A model generated the notes under the pieces. It worked only from the letters and a program-made list of their open reading frames with translations. It ran no database searches and had not been told where the DNA came from. Position numbers and translations under genes: made by a program. From the NCBI RefSeq assembly GCF_001949145.1, contig NW_019091416.1, positions 2,343,699-2,407,698 of the forward strand: a DNA stretch of 64,000 nt, given 5' to 3'. The stretch is from Acanthaster planci. Its lineage: Eukaryota; Echinodermata; Asteroidea; Valvatida; Acanthasteridae. Positions 1 through 21,300 of this stretch are shown here, piece after piece (within the stretch, counting starts at the first letter, position 1; each line of letters opens with the position of its first letter).

Positions 1-8950
<8,950 letters not shown>

Positions 8951-10139
8951 TTACAGAAATTCTTGCATCGGACAGCAATGCAAAAACTTCACAGGAAACA
9001 TGATATTTCTGTTTGAATGAAACTCCACTCGCGGAGGGGATTTCTCGATTTCTCACTGTAGTGTTGCAGACGTGTAGTTTATCAACGTGTAGATCAACGG
9101 AATAGAATGAAAGTTATACAATGGAGACTATCCTACACGTTCGGAGATAAATAAGTCGCATCAGTATATCAACAGAGGGCGCAAAATGTGCTGGAAAATT
9201 CGGAAACAGTAATACGAGAAGAGGTTGCATATTGGTTATTTCGCTGAGTTGTGGCCGGCTGCTTTCAGCTTCTTTTCAAGTTAATTTTCAAATCTTAAAA
9301 GAAGCCAATTCACATCATTCTATAAATCGTTTTCTCACCCCCTCCAATTGTGCAGCATTGAATTCTATCATAATACCTCACTGTAGTGCAGGAACAATTA
9401 AATATAGGTCACCGTGAAGCAAAAAGTAAAGCTTTGATTTGAATTTGATCAACGTGTTAGGCAATCCGAAAGCAACGACCTTAGGTAGGGTCTTGTAACA
9501 CTCAAGCGTAAACTGTTTATTTTAAATTACTTCGTCTCCGTTACTTTGTGTACAAGTGGGCCTGAGGTGTGGTTTCTGCCGAGTCAGCTGCTATTATGTA
9601 TCCTAGAAAATGATTGCACCACTAAGTTGTAATAAAAAGGCAGAAGATTGCGAAACCTTAAGTGTATATAATAAAACACATTGGGGAGTTTTTCTATAGA
9701 AGGGTGGGGTTGTATGAATTCTACGTTTTGGAATCAAGTTTGAAGCCGCAGTCACCACCTGTGCCATTATAGTGTTAGAACGCCGCAAATGAAGTCTTGA
9801 GCTTCACCGCCACCGAGAACGGTTTGCTCTGGCGTATTGACCCTTAACAAGAGCCTGGTTATTTTGGCCAATCTCACAGCTGGGAAGGGGTGGATATTGA
9901 CCCCTAAGAGCTTTGCCTCAGTCTGTCCAATTTTTAAACTTGACATGCATGTAAAAACACTCTATCATAACATAATAATGTTAAGTTTGAACTCAATCAG
10001 ACGTATGGTATTACATTTGGCGTTCAAAGCTACACATGTGCCAGCCCTAGTACGTTGAGCATTGAGTGGAAAGGTATATCCAATTTTAGCAAAATTGTTG
10101 TCAAAATGACCGCAAAGAGTTACTCTAACATGTCTAAAA

Positions 10140-10600
10140 CTCTTAAAGTCAATTCAATTCAAGAAAACGTTTATTCCATACTCTTTTAGAAACATTATAG
10201 TAATTAAGAGAAGTTGATGCATAGAAATTGACAAAATAAGTAAGTTTAAGAAAATACACCAGAAATTTAAAAAACTTAGTACATTGAAATTAGCAATGAG
10301 GATGAGAATAACTTTTATAAATACTTGTGCTTAATGAGAAGAGAACATTAGAGCATTAGAACATAAGATAAGGAAACCAGTCCATGTACAGACGAGAAAA
10401 GAAAAGAGCATGAGGCTGTTGAATAAGCAGAGGCTTGTATAAACAGCCCTTAAGACAGAAGACATAACAAGGACAACACGAACAACTACGAGACAGCAAA
10501 CAAAAACAAAACAAACAATACGACGTACAAAACATAAAGACAAGACAAAAACTGACCAAAACATTATCGGTACAAACTTGTATGATGACGACTAAAAGGT
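10140..10600 (-). repeat. Possible LINE 3'-end remnant
   Basis: Read on the minus strand this ends in GGAATAAACG followed by short CTTGAATTGAATTG repeats, which resembles the tail of a non-LTR retrotransposon. The upstream part encodes only a very hydrophobic, low-complexity reading frame and no reverse transcriptase motif. The assignment is weak. Confidence 0.3.
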
Positions 10601-10921
10601 AATAAGATAAGAGGAGATATTAACCGTAAATACAGAAGAAGATTAAAGCTACGTCACATAATGGGATAGGAGGGCTCTTTTATAATAAGTCTGAAACTGG
10701 CGCACGGACGACTTTCATCTTGATGTCATCTGTCGAGTCCCAACTCCTGAAAAAAATGCACTGCAGTGATATCGGTAAAAATGTTGAGGGCCAGGGGCGG
10801 ATTCCGCCCCTGGCTCCTTCAGGGTTATAGTCTTATGCACCAGTGAGAGTTTTCGCTAGGTATTGGTCAGACACGTACTGCAACCGCAAGGCTTGACCTT
10901 ATAAATACGAGTGATTCACAA

Positions 10922-11060
10922 TAGTGCGCCTCCAAGAGATTGCAACGCGTTGGCCAATCACAACGCACGAAATCTGTCGACCTTTTCAAATGCGCACTGG
11001 GTCGACAGATTTCGTGCAACGAGATTGGCTGACGCGTTGCAAACTCTTAGAGGGGCACTA
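10922..11060. mobile_element. Near-palindromic foldback MITE, 139 bp
   Basis: Two arms of about 60 bp (10922-10982 and 11000-11060) are inverted copies of each other with few mismatches, separated by about 17 bp. The outermost bases are TAGTGC and GCACTA. Both arms contain CACGAAATCTGTCGAC or its complement near the loop. No ORF of note. Confidence 0.75.
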
Positions 11061-12114
11061 TAAGATCGGTTCCACCGGGCCGCGGCCGTAGATCTTCCAA
11101 TCTCATCCCGGGACCGTTAGCGCTAACCATGCTCGCCGGCGTCGCAGTCTTTTCCGAGGGGAATTGGATGGGAGAACTTACCACTGTTCTCCATAATGAA
11201 GTCTAATAGAGATCATGGGAGAAACGTTTTGATCCATAGTTCTGACATTGCATGCGCTAGCGTCTTAACACTTCCCAATAAAAACGTAGTGCCGGGTGGG
11301 AGGGTTCTTTCATCGCGGCTGTTACTGGCATTAATTTTGAAAATAAAATGAAGCAGAACGTCTTCCATTCATTTCAATTTGCCCACCAAAAGTACTAAAA
11401 GCACGCATGGCATGGAAGCAGGATCGGAATGAAGCAGTCGCTTGGGGTTGCAGTCCACTGAGTCAACTGATAATTTCTGCCCAGGCTCATTAGCATGAAC
11501 CCCCCCCCGTTTTTTTTTGAAAAAGGAGACTTCTTGGACAAAAATGTGGTAATACTATGTAAATATTCGCCAGTTTCAACTTCCCGTTCTTTAGGCTTCC
11601 ATCTAAGGGCAGAACTGGTAATAAAATTCAGTCAAAAATGGCTCTAACCTCTGAGTGCCCGACTAGTAGGATTGCTTGCAGGTTGGAAACTATCACTTAG
11701 GGGTGATTTTGTTTTGTGAGAATAACTAAAAATGTAATTTGCTTATCATAAACTGAAAAGAAATGGAAAGACAAATGAAACAATAATTCAATTTTTGTTT
11801 GAGAAACCACGGTGATGTTGTCTTGCATGTTACTGATCCCTGAACAACACTCTTTTTAAACCTAGCTTCCAAAGAGTCAACAGATGGCGCTGTTTCAATT
11901 TTCTACCCAAAAATAATTATTTGTTTACAGAAAGAAAATAGTACCCGGTCTGTAAAAGGTGAATTATATTTGGAAAAAGTTTTGTTTTTAATTTTTTTTA
12001 AACTCTAGACATTGCCAGAAAAAAATGAATGATTGCTCTAAAACAGTCTAGCTTTGTCTTTCCAAAGGGCATATCTTTTTATAATATCCATACGCGGGAC
12101 TACATGATTCCATC

Positions 12115-15100
12115 ATGGCGGACAAAACCGGTAGGTTTCGCACCTAAACTATTGACAAATTGTGTGTTCCAGCAGATAATCGGTTGTCTAATTACGTTTA
12201 ATTATTTTAATCGTTGAACTTATTAGAAATATACATATTTACATGTCAAGTAATTTATACTGGTGTGCTTTATACCCTTTTAAAGAGTTTTTAGGAAGAC
12301 TCGGCCGCGGCCTAACTTGCCTAACATTATTACTAACATTAACAATGCCTAACATGACTAACACTAGTTAGGCCTACTTGGGCCGGCTATTGCTTGAAAT
12401 TACACGATTCTACGGCCATGGGAACTGTGGTCGGCATGGCCGGTAGGCAGTAGTAATGGTGGGTCTTGCTGGAGTTTGCAGTCACTTCGTCCCATTTCCA
12501 CATCGCCCCTACCCACTTCCCCCCACCCCACTTTGCCCCATGCATTTCCACTTTGCCGTCTGTTTTGAGTGTGTTACAAGCCTCTTCAAAAAATGGTCGA
12601 GGAATTCCACAAACGACATGAAACGACATGGTAACGATAAACAGGCCTAGGCCTAGTTATTGTAGTAAACTCTAAGGCATTAAGGCATGTCACATGCGTT
12701 GTCCATCATGGTAAATTAATGCATATGGTTGGACTAGTATCGGGGCTATTTCTCATCCTTTTCAAGTTTCTTTCAAAGCGACACACATAATTCTGTTCAC
12801 ATTGTTCTGGTAATTGTCAATGCATCCAGACAGCTATACCCGGGCGATCGGATTAAGCTTGATGCGCAGGAAATTTTGTGGAAACATGCTCGCTTCAAGT
12901 ACAAACAAAACAACCTAAAATTAAACTGATGAAATAAATAAATACACACATAGACAAGATACTGAGAATTAATCTTGCAAACATCGATTTTTCTCGATGC
13001 GTGACGGATCACGTACATGAACTGTTGCAGCGGCATGAATAGACTGGACGCCACACTCCATCACGCATTCTCTTACACAGGTGCGGTGCGGCAGGAACCA
13101 GCGCTTTGCGCTTGTGTTTTTACCACAGGGACAACGAAACACGAAGAAAACCTTTTTCCTAACTTGCCAAAAAAAAATTTTAGGGTCTCGCCAAAAAATT
13201 TGGGTCCAGCAGCTGGGAAATTGGAATCATTGTTTAGGCCTTTGAAAGTTGGATTATCTGATCGTTATTTGGGTACTCAAACGTCGATGTTTTTACTTGT
13301 TGCATTTAGGCCTACTGAAGAACAGAATGAACGATAATCAATGGGGTGAAGTGGAAATGGGGTGAAGTGACCGACACCTTTACTAATTACTGTCAGAAAA
13401 AATGTTGCATCCTGACTCCACTTCAGTAGTTGTGTACAAAGTCTATTGAGAGTGAAGAGAATTTTCTAAGTATTTCCCAACAACATCGGTAAATGTTTTT
13501 CAGTCCAGAATTTTGTGTCTTTCCAGCATTTCTGTCTTGGCTGACTTAGTCTTTTATTGAAATGATATGTGATGAGAAAAGTGGAGGAAGGATGCAACAT
13601 TTTTTCCCTGCAAGAGACTTTCCAGTAGTTGGAGGTCACAAATCAATTTGCAAAATGGAGTGTTTTCACAGGAAGAAAAGTAGCAGTGTAGCTACTGTTC
13701 ACCACCATCTTGCCTCCTCATGAAGCTTGGACTGTACCATTTAGGTGTGGATATGCTGTAAATTAAGATACTTTTAAGGCTCAAAGGGTTAAGGAGACGA
13801 TTTGGCCAAATTAAAGACAATTTTCCCGAGTCTAACCTGTTGAGGTTTAGCCAAAATATCCTTTCGGCAAAAACTTTACCGTTGAGTACCGCTTCTTTTG
13901 ATTTTTAACATGTTTTGAAGGTGTTGACGCTGTGTTGATGGTGTGTTGACAGTCTGTTGCATTTTGATGGTAATTAGTGTGACCCGTAGTGACTAGTACC
14001 ATAAGACTCGTGTGTAATTTCAGGCCACAGCCAAGTGATTCTTCAGTCACCACACTAATTATGTAGGCTAGTATATAGTAAGGTGCCTCGCCTGCAAGGC
14101 TGGCATGAAAAAATTGATGTAGTGAAGCCTGTGACTGGTCTGGGCTCATCGTTTCTCCAGTCTCTTTTGCCATGTTTGTGTGCTTAGTTGCTGTGCATTT
14201 TCCAATGCACAAAAAAGCAAAATTCAGGGACTGGTTCACGGTCAAGAGCCTAATCCCCTGCTTGAACTAAAAAAAAAAAAAAAGTAAAAAAAAAATTTGA
14301 AAACTAGAATTAGAAGCCATCACTGCGGTGACATAGCGTTTACAAGTGGGGAGGTGATACCTACATGCTGCATGCCTCTTTGAGTAAGAAGGTGTCACGA
14401 TTTGCCCAAAGCACGCTCGAGTCAACCTTCAGACATGTAAGGAAGCACCTGTTAGTGCAGTGCCGCTGTGGTTGTAACGTCTCCTTAGAGTTGTATATAC
14501 CTAGTTCTTATTTTTCATTCTGGTTACAGCTGTATCAGAGTTGAGACTGAGCGAGGTGAAGCTAGGCCAGCTCCCACGCTGGCTGGCATCGTGTAGCTTC
14601 TCGCCCTTTTCCATGTGGGGTGCCGTTATCCGAGGTACATACAGTCACGTTTACCTTAACCCTAACCCCCTAGGGTGTATGTAAAATCATATTGAAATTG
14701 GAGGATTTGGGACTGTTAGGGTTAAAGTACAGGGCAGGTTGATTTTTACAAAAGTATGACACATTTTGAGTACTCAAAGTAGATGGCAAAATCCCTTCTT
14801 CACTTTGTGTTTGAGGAGGGGATGTTGAAATGAGGCACTGCATAAATACTATGTTGATTAGCTGTATAAACTTGACTACTTCTGTGACTTAGTGTGAAAC
14901 AGATTGCAATGTGGGGTTTTGTTTGGTGAAACAGGATTCAGGGTTTTAAATTTTGAAAAATAACATACCTATCACAATTTCTCCATTTCATGCACTATTT
15001 TTGAACCTGTGCTGACAATTACTTGTGGTCCAGGCCAAGCAGTAGTGCTATAGAAACATTTCCTTAACAAAGAAATGACCTGATATTGTAAATATGGTCA

Positions 15101-16716
15101 ATTTTGCTGCAAGAGGAAGTACAAATATAATACAAATGGTGAGAGGTTCCAGTCCACCCAAGGCTCCTGGTGTTGTGGCTGTTACCTTGGTTCAAATTGT
15201 AACCTGGCATAGCTTTGCATTGTCAGAGGTCACAAAGAAACTTCAGAGCTTTATTGACTATGGGCTTCTATCTTTTGACTTGGACTATAGGTTTGTTTCA
15301 AAGAAGCTTGGCAAAGTAACCGATTCCTTCCTGAACTTTAACTGTAACAGGTCGAAATCCTCTGATTTCAATATGGTTTTAACACACACTGAGTTAGGAA
15401 ACATGAAGTCAGATAAGTGGTGCTTGATGACGAATCAAAGTACAGTTCATAACTTCCAAGCCTATAATAAAGCTAACCTTACAAAGTGCCCACACAGAAG
15501 GCTTAAATGTGGAGATGGTTGACTTTGGGAAACAAGTCCAATAATTCCTCAAAAACCATTTGGTACTGCTGCCTACAAGCCTGGAGAAACCTGTAAGGAA
15601 AAATCAGTCAAAGTGTAAGGATATTTCCAGACTTTAGCTTGTGTGTGATATCCCAATTACCTGGTTAAGGTTGTCGGGATTGGTAAGCTTGGGCCCAAAA
15701 GCACAAAGCCTTCAAGCAGGAAATAGTACCACACATAGAAAATTTGTCTAATTAGCAAAAAATCACAGACATTGTGATCGGTTACACATTTCGGTCTGTA
15801 AGCTGCTTTACCTAAGCAAATATTTCTGTGCTAAGTAGTCCCTCACAACTTGGTAGCTGTTCATGCCAGTGGCAAAATCAGTTGGGTGTACAAATTGAGG
15901 GGTGCTTACTGGTTTTTATTTTCTTGTCATTTGGTACAGGCAAAAACCGGTATTACCATAAGTATGTCAATGTAAGGAAGACGGGCGTGGCTCCAGTCGG
16001 CCAGTTTGTTGCCGTCTGCATCATTGTCAGCTACATTTGGCGATACAAAGGAGAGAGTGAGTATATGGCAAATAAAACATTGCACAGGCTACTGCTTACT
16101 GGAGAGTGTGGTCAAGTGTGTAATGGTTCACAACTTGGGATCGGCAGGTCAGGGGTTCAAATCCAGCTGCTTGCTGCATGTTGTGTCCCCAGGCAAGCTA
16201 CTTTACCCCCCTCCCCGGACTCGTCTCTCTCTCCACCCAGGAGTACAAAGGCTTCCTGGCCTGCAGCATCCCATCCAGCCATCCAGGAGGAACAGAAGTA
16301 TTCTATCACTGCATTTTACTGAAACTGGAGAAACGAGGGGGGCCTACTGAGCCACAATTGCCCATGACTGACTTGACTTACGCATGAGCGCTCCTCTTCC
16401 TTTCTAATCTGGTATTTTCGCAAAACCCTAAATCCAGCAAACTCCTGCTGTGGAGTGTAAAGCCAATAGTTTTGTCAAAAATTGGGTCAAGAAGGCCCAT
16501 GTTAAGTAATGGTATCAAAATGCTCTAAAAGGTGGCAGAGGAACTTGATAGATTAATAGTATTTTGGATTTGTCTGCTTAAAAACTTCAGTATTTCAACT
16601 GTGTTTCAGAATTCCAATTACTTTTGGAATGCCTCAGTTCTCCATAAACTCATAGTCTTTATGTTTTTTCTTGTTCTACAATAGAGCATCATCGTCTCAG
16701 GAAACATCACTGGTAA
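12115..16716 (+). CDS. ATP5MF: ATP synthase membrane subunit f, 89 aa
   Basis: Small subunit f of mitochondrial F1Fo ATP synthase, part of the membrane Fo sector at the inner membrane. Four exons join in phase: 12115-12130 (MADKT plus one base), 14530-14634, 15940-16056, 16685-16716 (stop TAA 16714-16716). The middle gives SEVKLGQLPRWL, then RYYHKYVNVRKTG, then a single hydrophobic helix (FVAVCIIVSYIW), and the last exon gives KHHRLRKHHW. Each block matches the human subunit f pattern (EVKLGELPSWI, YYNKYINVKKG, one TM helix, HERLRKYH) that I recall. Length fits the family (human 94 aa). The start ATGGCGG has good context; an upstream ATG at about 12104 is in another frame. A SINE sits in the last intron. 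Confidence 0.9.
12480..13372. repeat. Inverted arms about 870 bp apart
   Basis: A C-rich stretch (about 12480-12515, including CACTTCGTCCCATTTCCAC) is matched in inverted orientation by GTGGAAATGGGGTGAAGTGA near 13350-13370. This could be the two ends of a non-autonomous element in ATP5MF intron 1, but I found no clear target duplication and no ORF with recognisable content between them. Confidence 0.3.
13390..13612. repeat. Inverted repeat with ~25-bp arms
   Basis: AAAAAATGTTGCATCCTGAC near 13398 is mirrored by GGATGCAACATTTTTTCCCTG near 13590-13611. The spacer is about 165 bp. It is probably a small MITE in ATP5MF intron 1; target duplications are not obvious. Confidence 0.45.
14656..14725. 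mobile_element. CCCTAAC-TIR MITE bounded by TTAA, 62 bp
   Basis: TTAA at 14656-14659 and 14722-14725 bracket a 62-bp element beginning CCCTAACC and ending ACTGTTAGGG, with a TTGGAGGATTTGGG segment inside. It is the same family as 20734-20792 and 27325-27383 and lies in ATP5MF intron 2. Confidence 0.6.
16121..16270 (+). repeat. tRNA-derived SINE fragment
   Basis: A B-box-like GGTTCAAATCC at 16154-16164 is followed by a CCCAGGCAAGCTACTTTACC segment and CTCTCTCCACCCAGGAGTAC. I recall this arrangement from SINEs of marine deuterostomes. It sits in the last intron of ATP5MF and offers decoy splice acceptors (CACCCAG, CTGCAG). Confidence 0.55.
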
Positions 16717-18300
16717 CCATCTGGCTTGAAACCCCTATGCAGTGTGTGAATGATGTGCAGTGAATCAACGTGTGCGTCTTTTCAACACTTCCAGAAGAAA
16801 TGATCTTAGATTCAAGAATACTTATTAAATCGAGATGTTTTTGTTTGCTGTAACGTTTGTTCATACTCATTTTCAATGGCAAAATTAACTTGTTATTCCC
16901 CCCATTGTTTGAGGACATCAGGATAAGTTCTAGAACTAGTTTGGAGAACCGTTTCCTTTGGGGAAAGAGAGCATGACCATTTTCACCAAACTGGTTCAAC
17001 TGGAGATTTTCAGGTTACTGCTGGCTAGACTGAAGAGTTCTCACACATTTTCTGATCGGCCATTAAAGCCAGGGTCAGGTTTTTGCATGAAATTGATGAA
17101 GACTGTTAATTTGTGAAAAGTTTGTAGTTTTCCTAAATGTGTTTCAATGTCGACCATCTTTATAGCTACTGCATGTATATTCAACAAAACATAATGTTAC
17201 CAAGAAGTCTGACCAAGTTTCACCAGAGGATACCTTTGTCATCGGTTTGAACACAGGGTAGGCTCTCCATCAGAACAGTGGACACATTTTACAACTACAT
17301 TTATATTTAATTTGGTCACCAATGGATCTAAAAGGTATAAAAACTTTTATTAGATAAAATGACAAATGATCAGCTGATTAACATGCAGACTTTAGGGTTC
17401 TCCATGAATGCAAGTCTGTCGTCGTCGATATAAGAGACAGTTTACTGGAATTTGTCAAATTAACAGCACAAGAAACGAGGTGCCAGTAGTGTCAATTTGT
17501 TTGCTGATGCTGTAAATTCTTGGCAAAATACACACATGTGCGTGCCGATACCACATTGCGTGTTGGACATCTGGTGTGTCAACTGACATTCAGCATGAAA
17601 CAAATTGTAATAAACTATTTAATTTGGAAAAGACTGTTTCTTTGTGACTCCTATGTTTTGTGTTAACTTTGAACAGTGCCTTTGTGTTCAGGGTTAGAAA
17701 ATAAAACCAGTGAAAAATCAAACTTTAATGTCCTAGTTCCCTAATTTAACATCTTTGGAATTTAGCAGTTTTTAATGCCTCCGCTTGTATTCAAAATAAA
17801 AAGCATGTAATGTAGCAAGTCGGAATCTGGGCTAATCGCACCCAAGTCCAAGATGGATACAATCTAAGCACAAGCCTGTGAGTACGAAACAAGCCTTTGA
17901 TGGGAGACTGAAGGCCGAGCCATGCAGTATCAAACCAGGGGGTTGTGGGTAAAGATTAAAGTTGAATCCAATCAAATGTGTGTAAACTCGAGCGGCAAGA
18001 TGACAAAGACAACGTGAGGGGCAGCTGTTCGCATTTTGGTAAAAAGAGGTTCAAACGTCTGTTGTTGCCTGGGAGTCATGATCATGTAACAGTTGTTTCT
18101 GAGAACACACAGCTAGAGTACTCGTGATGCTTTGGGTCCTTGTTCAAGTTGGCGTTCACATTTCACTTGACAGGACTGTTGAGAAAATAATCTGTAACCA
18201 CAAAAAATCCAAAATGATAAACATCATTTCAAACGATAACTAACTGCACAGAGATAAATATTACATCGGCAAGACATGGCACTTGTTCATTAGCACTGAT
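16717..18300. other. Convergent 3' region of ATP5MF and tepsin
   Basis: The ATP5MF stop (plus) and tepsin stop (minus) face each other across about 1.6 kb. Candidate poly(A) signals are AATAAA on plus at 17609-17614 and 17795-17800, and AATAAA on minus (TTTATT on plus) at 17346-17351. If used, the two 3' UTRs would overlap by roughly 250 bp or more. No other gene is visible. Confidence 0.4.
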
Positions 18301-21300
18301 TCATTTCTTGCTGGCCAGCATGGCGTCTTTTACGAAATTAAAGCTACTGGGTCTTTGAGAGTTATCCTTTCCATCGTCTCTTGAAGAAACAAAGGCAAAA
18401 TTTCCTTCTGGTGGCCTCCGGCTGAGTTTTAGAGGGACAGCCGATGAGCCACTCAACACCACACCAGCCAGCTGGGGGTACAACGTGGAAATCTGGTCGG
18501 CATTAAGAGCAGCTGTCTGTGAATGCCCTGGTTGGGGTTGGGAAGGCTGACTATTTGGTGATTCCACAACAGGAGTTATTCTGTTGACGTTTCCACTGGT
18601 TACCGTAATCCCAGTTGCGGCGATGAGGTCCTGAAAGTTGGCATTACGAGACATTATGGAATCTGGCTGGTTTGGCATTGTCGTTACATTTGTGCCTTCA
18701 AGCTTGCTACATGTACCTGTAGCTACTTTGGGCTGGATATCCTGTTTGGATTCTGTTGATGATGTTCTTCCATCCTCAGTATTGGCAGCTCCTTTTCCAT
18801 TGTTTTTTTTCATCTGGTCTTCAGTTTTGCTATTAATATAAAGAACTGAATCAGAAAGTTCCCTAGATTGGTTAAGATTTGTCCTGAGAACCCTCGTTAC
18901 ACTCATCCCTGGTTCAGGAACCAGCGTAGGCTGGTTGGTAGACGACAAGTCAAGCAAGTCATCAAGAAGTTGGGCATCTCCCTTCTGAATGCACCTGCTC
19001 TTGTTATCTCCATCTTTGTGCCACCTGTGTCCAGATTTCTTGTCCGCTTGAACAACACCCTGCACTTCGGGCTCTTTCTTTAGCAATGCTGACCCCACGT
19101 CCATGCCAGCAAAGAGTGACCTGGAACTTTGCACGGAGCCTTTGGAAACACTAGAGGTGCTCTCCACTACATTCAATGGCGATGAATTATCTTTTTGAGT
19201 TGCCCACAATCCCTCGGTATTTGAGATGGGCATTTGTCGACGTTCTGTTCCTCTTGTTGGTGGGCTATTTGAGATGCCTGTTTGCAGTACACTGAGAATT
19301 GAGTCTTGGTTTGAATGAGTTGTAGAGTTTCCTTGAACCTTAGAAAACTTAGTTGCAGTGGCCTCTTCTTGAAGTCTTTCCAGTTGCCTTAAAATCTTCA
19401 AAGTAAGAGGAGGGGAAGAGAAAAAAGAAGAAAAAAAATGACAAACGGTTCTGAAAAATAAAAAGTGATATTAATTGCAAAAAAGGTTAATGCCTTTTAA
19501 AGAATTCAATTCCATCTCAAAAGCAGAATACGGTTCTTGTTACAATTCAACAATCTGGGCATAATTTCTCTAACTGTGACTAGATTAACTCGCAGTAAGA
19601 AGTGTAAAAGGGAATGTTGAAGTAAAATTAACAATCAAAGAAGGTCAGCCTTACGTGAATTCATACAGGATAGTGTAAGTGTCCGATGTCTTGTAGTGAT
19701 AAAGCTGAATAAAATTGCTTTACTACATGGTAGATGTGGCAACTAGTTCCGAGCGGTTTTAAAGAGGCATAAAGTTCGAGGACGGTAACCTTGAAACTTG
19801 CCAGTACTTGGAATATCTGTGACCTTGGAAGTTGCATGAAATGCATTGAAGTACACCCACATAAATCAAACAAAACTGAACCCTAGCCTCGCCAATCCTA
19901 CACAGTTTTTTGTGACAGCAATAAAACCACAAGGGTTAGGGCTGCACCGACTGTCCCATGTGACATGACACTTGCTTTCCAAATTCAGATCACTTGGAGG
20001 TGCTAAGAACAAACTAAGCATGACTCATCCCATCCCCTTTTTTGCTTGTCATGAGGCAGAATTGTGACATTTGCCCAGGTACAAAGAAGAACAGTCTACC
20101 TTGGATGCCTTAGCCTGTAGAAGCCTGTCTGTTGCTTCAGCCTGTACCTTCTTAAGGGAAGTTGGGATGAAACAGGAAAGATGCTCAGCTGATGCTATGT
20201 CTTCCCGTATCAGGGCTTCCAGGGCATAAAGACATCTCTGCCGACATTAATTTACAAAAAAAGTGAAACTCTAAAACTTCATGAATTGGTATGTATGCAC
20301 TAGTTTTATCCAACATGGGTCCCCAAACCAAAACTAGCATTTAAGGAAAAGAATCTCCACACCTAGTCAATCAAATTTCGAAAACAAGCCAGACGGTCAT
20401 TTTAAAAGTGAACTTGAAGTTCACAAGAACTTTAGTTAACATCTTTCAAGGTTTTCAACTGTTATTGAATAGAAAGTGATACAGCAGGGTAAAATGAAAG
20501 TCCTGAGGTTACCTCGCATGAGTCCAAGTCATTTTGCAAATACTTTGACACTTTTTGGCATGTTTTCAAAAGACTGCTACCCATTATTCAAAGCCTGATT
20601 ACTCAACCCACACTGTTTTTTTCCGGCTTAACTTCCACTATACCACTTTTTGTGTCAGTGTACTTGACAGACTTAAAAAGAACTTCATCTCAGAAAATGA
20701 ATTTGTCCTGGGAAGTCTTAACCTTTGCCATGCTTAACCCTACCACTCCTCAGTCCTCCAACAGATGAAGGATTGAGGAGGGTTAGGGTTAATCCAAATA
20801 AGATTCAATACTATTAAAACTGAACTACGGGTTTTAGACATAATGTAGACTGATGTGCTGGGGATATTCTTGGCAATACGAGTCTGAGAACATAATAAGA
20901 ACTAACATACCATTTGGACAAGAGCTGAAGTGGATTGAAGTTCCACACCTAACAACTCTGTTACCTTCTCACAATTAAGAGTGGCACAGCTGAAACAGCG
21001 AAAAGTGGAAATGACTGTTGTGAGGCACTGGTTTAGCAGCATTGAACTCAAATTCTCTTTTCCCTTGGTAAGACAATGGCAGACTTTGAGACACTTGGTG
21101 GCGGCAAACATACCAGTCCTCTTCACCAGTTCTGAGCATGCACACACTATTCTGAGCAGGATTGCACAGTTCTGAGCACACGCGAGACTGTGAAACAGGA
21201 CCGGTATGTCTGCTGCCACCAGCGTCTCAAAGGCCCCCATTGCAAGTACAGGAGTTGAGACTCTACTGCACAGCCCAGTAAGTTATAATGTAAGAAACTA

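Larger units (their letters stand above)
8951..12114. other. Intergenic region between SMG1 and ATP5MF
   Basis: This 3.2-kb stretch separates the divergent SMG1 and ATP5MF start codons, so both promoters should be here. I see no convincing protein-coding exon. It holds a near-perfect foldback element (10922-11060), a possible LINE 3' remnant (about 10140-10600), and a C-then-T homopolymer tract near 11500. Confidence 0.6.

Noticed and set aside
10331-10564. Hydrophobic minus-strand frame as a membrane protein
   Set aside because: Low-complexity Val/Leu/Phe/Cys string in AC-rich DNA, next to a possible LINE tail; no family resemblance.
15094-15522. 142-codon open frame on the plus strand as a gene
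   Set aside because: No recognisable motif; it lies inside the intron of ATP5MF between well-supported exons, with composition like its surroundings.
16214-16330. Alternative last exon of ATP5MF
   Set aside because: The exon at 16685-16716 restores the conserved Arg/His-rich C terminus in phase; the upstream candidate lies in a SINE.
20730-20795. TTAGGG/CCCTAA words as interstitial telomere repeats
   Set aside because: They occur once at each end of small palindromes bounded by TTAA, not in tandem; a TIR explanation fits better.
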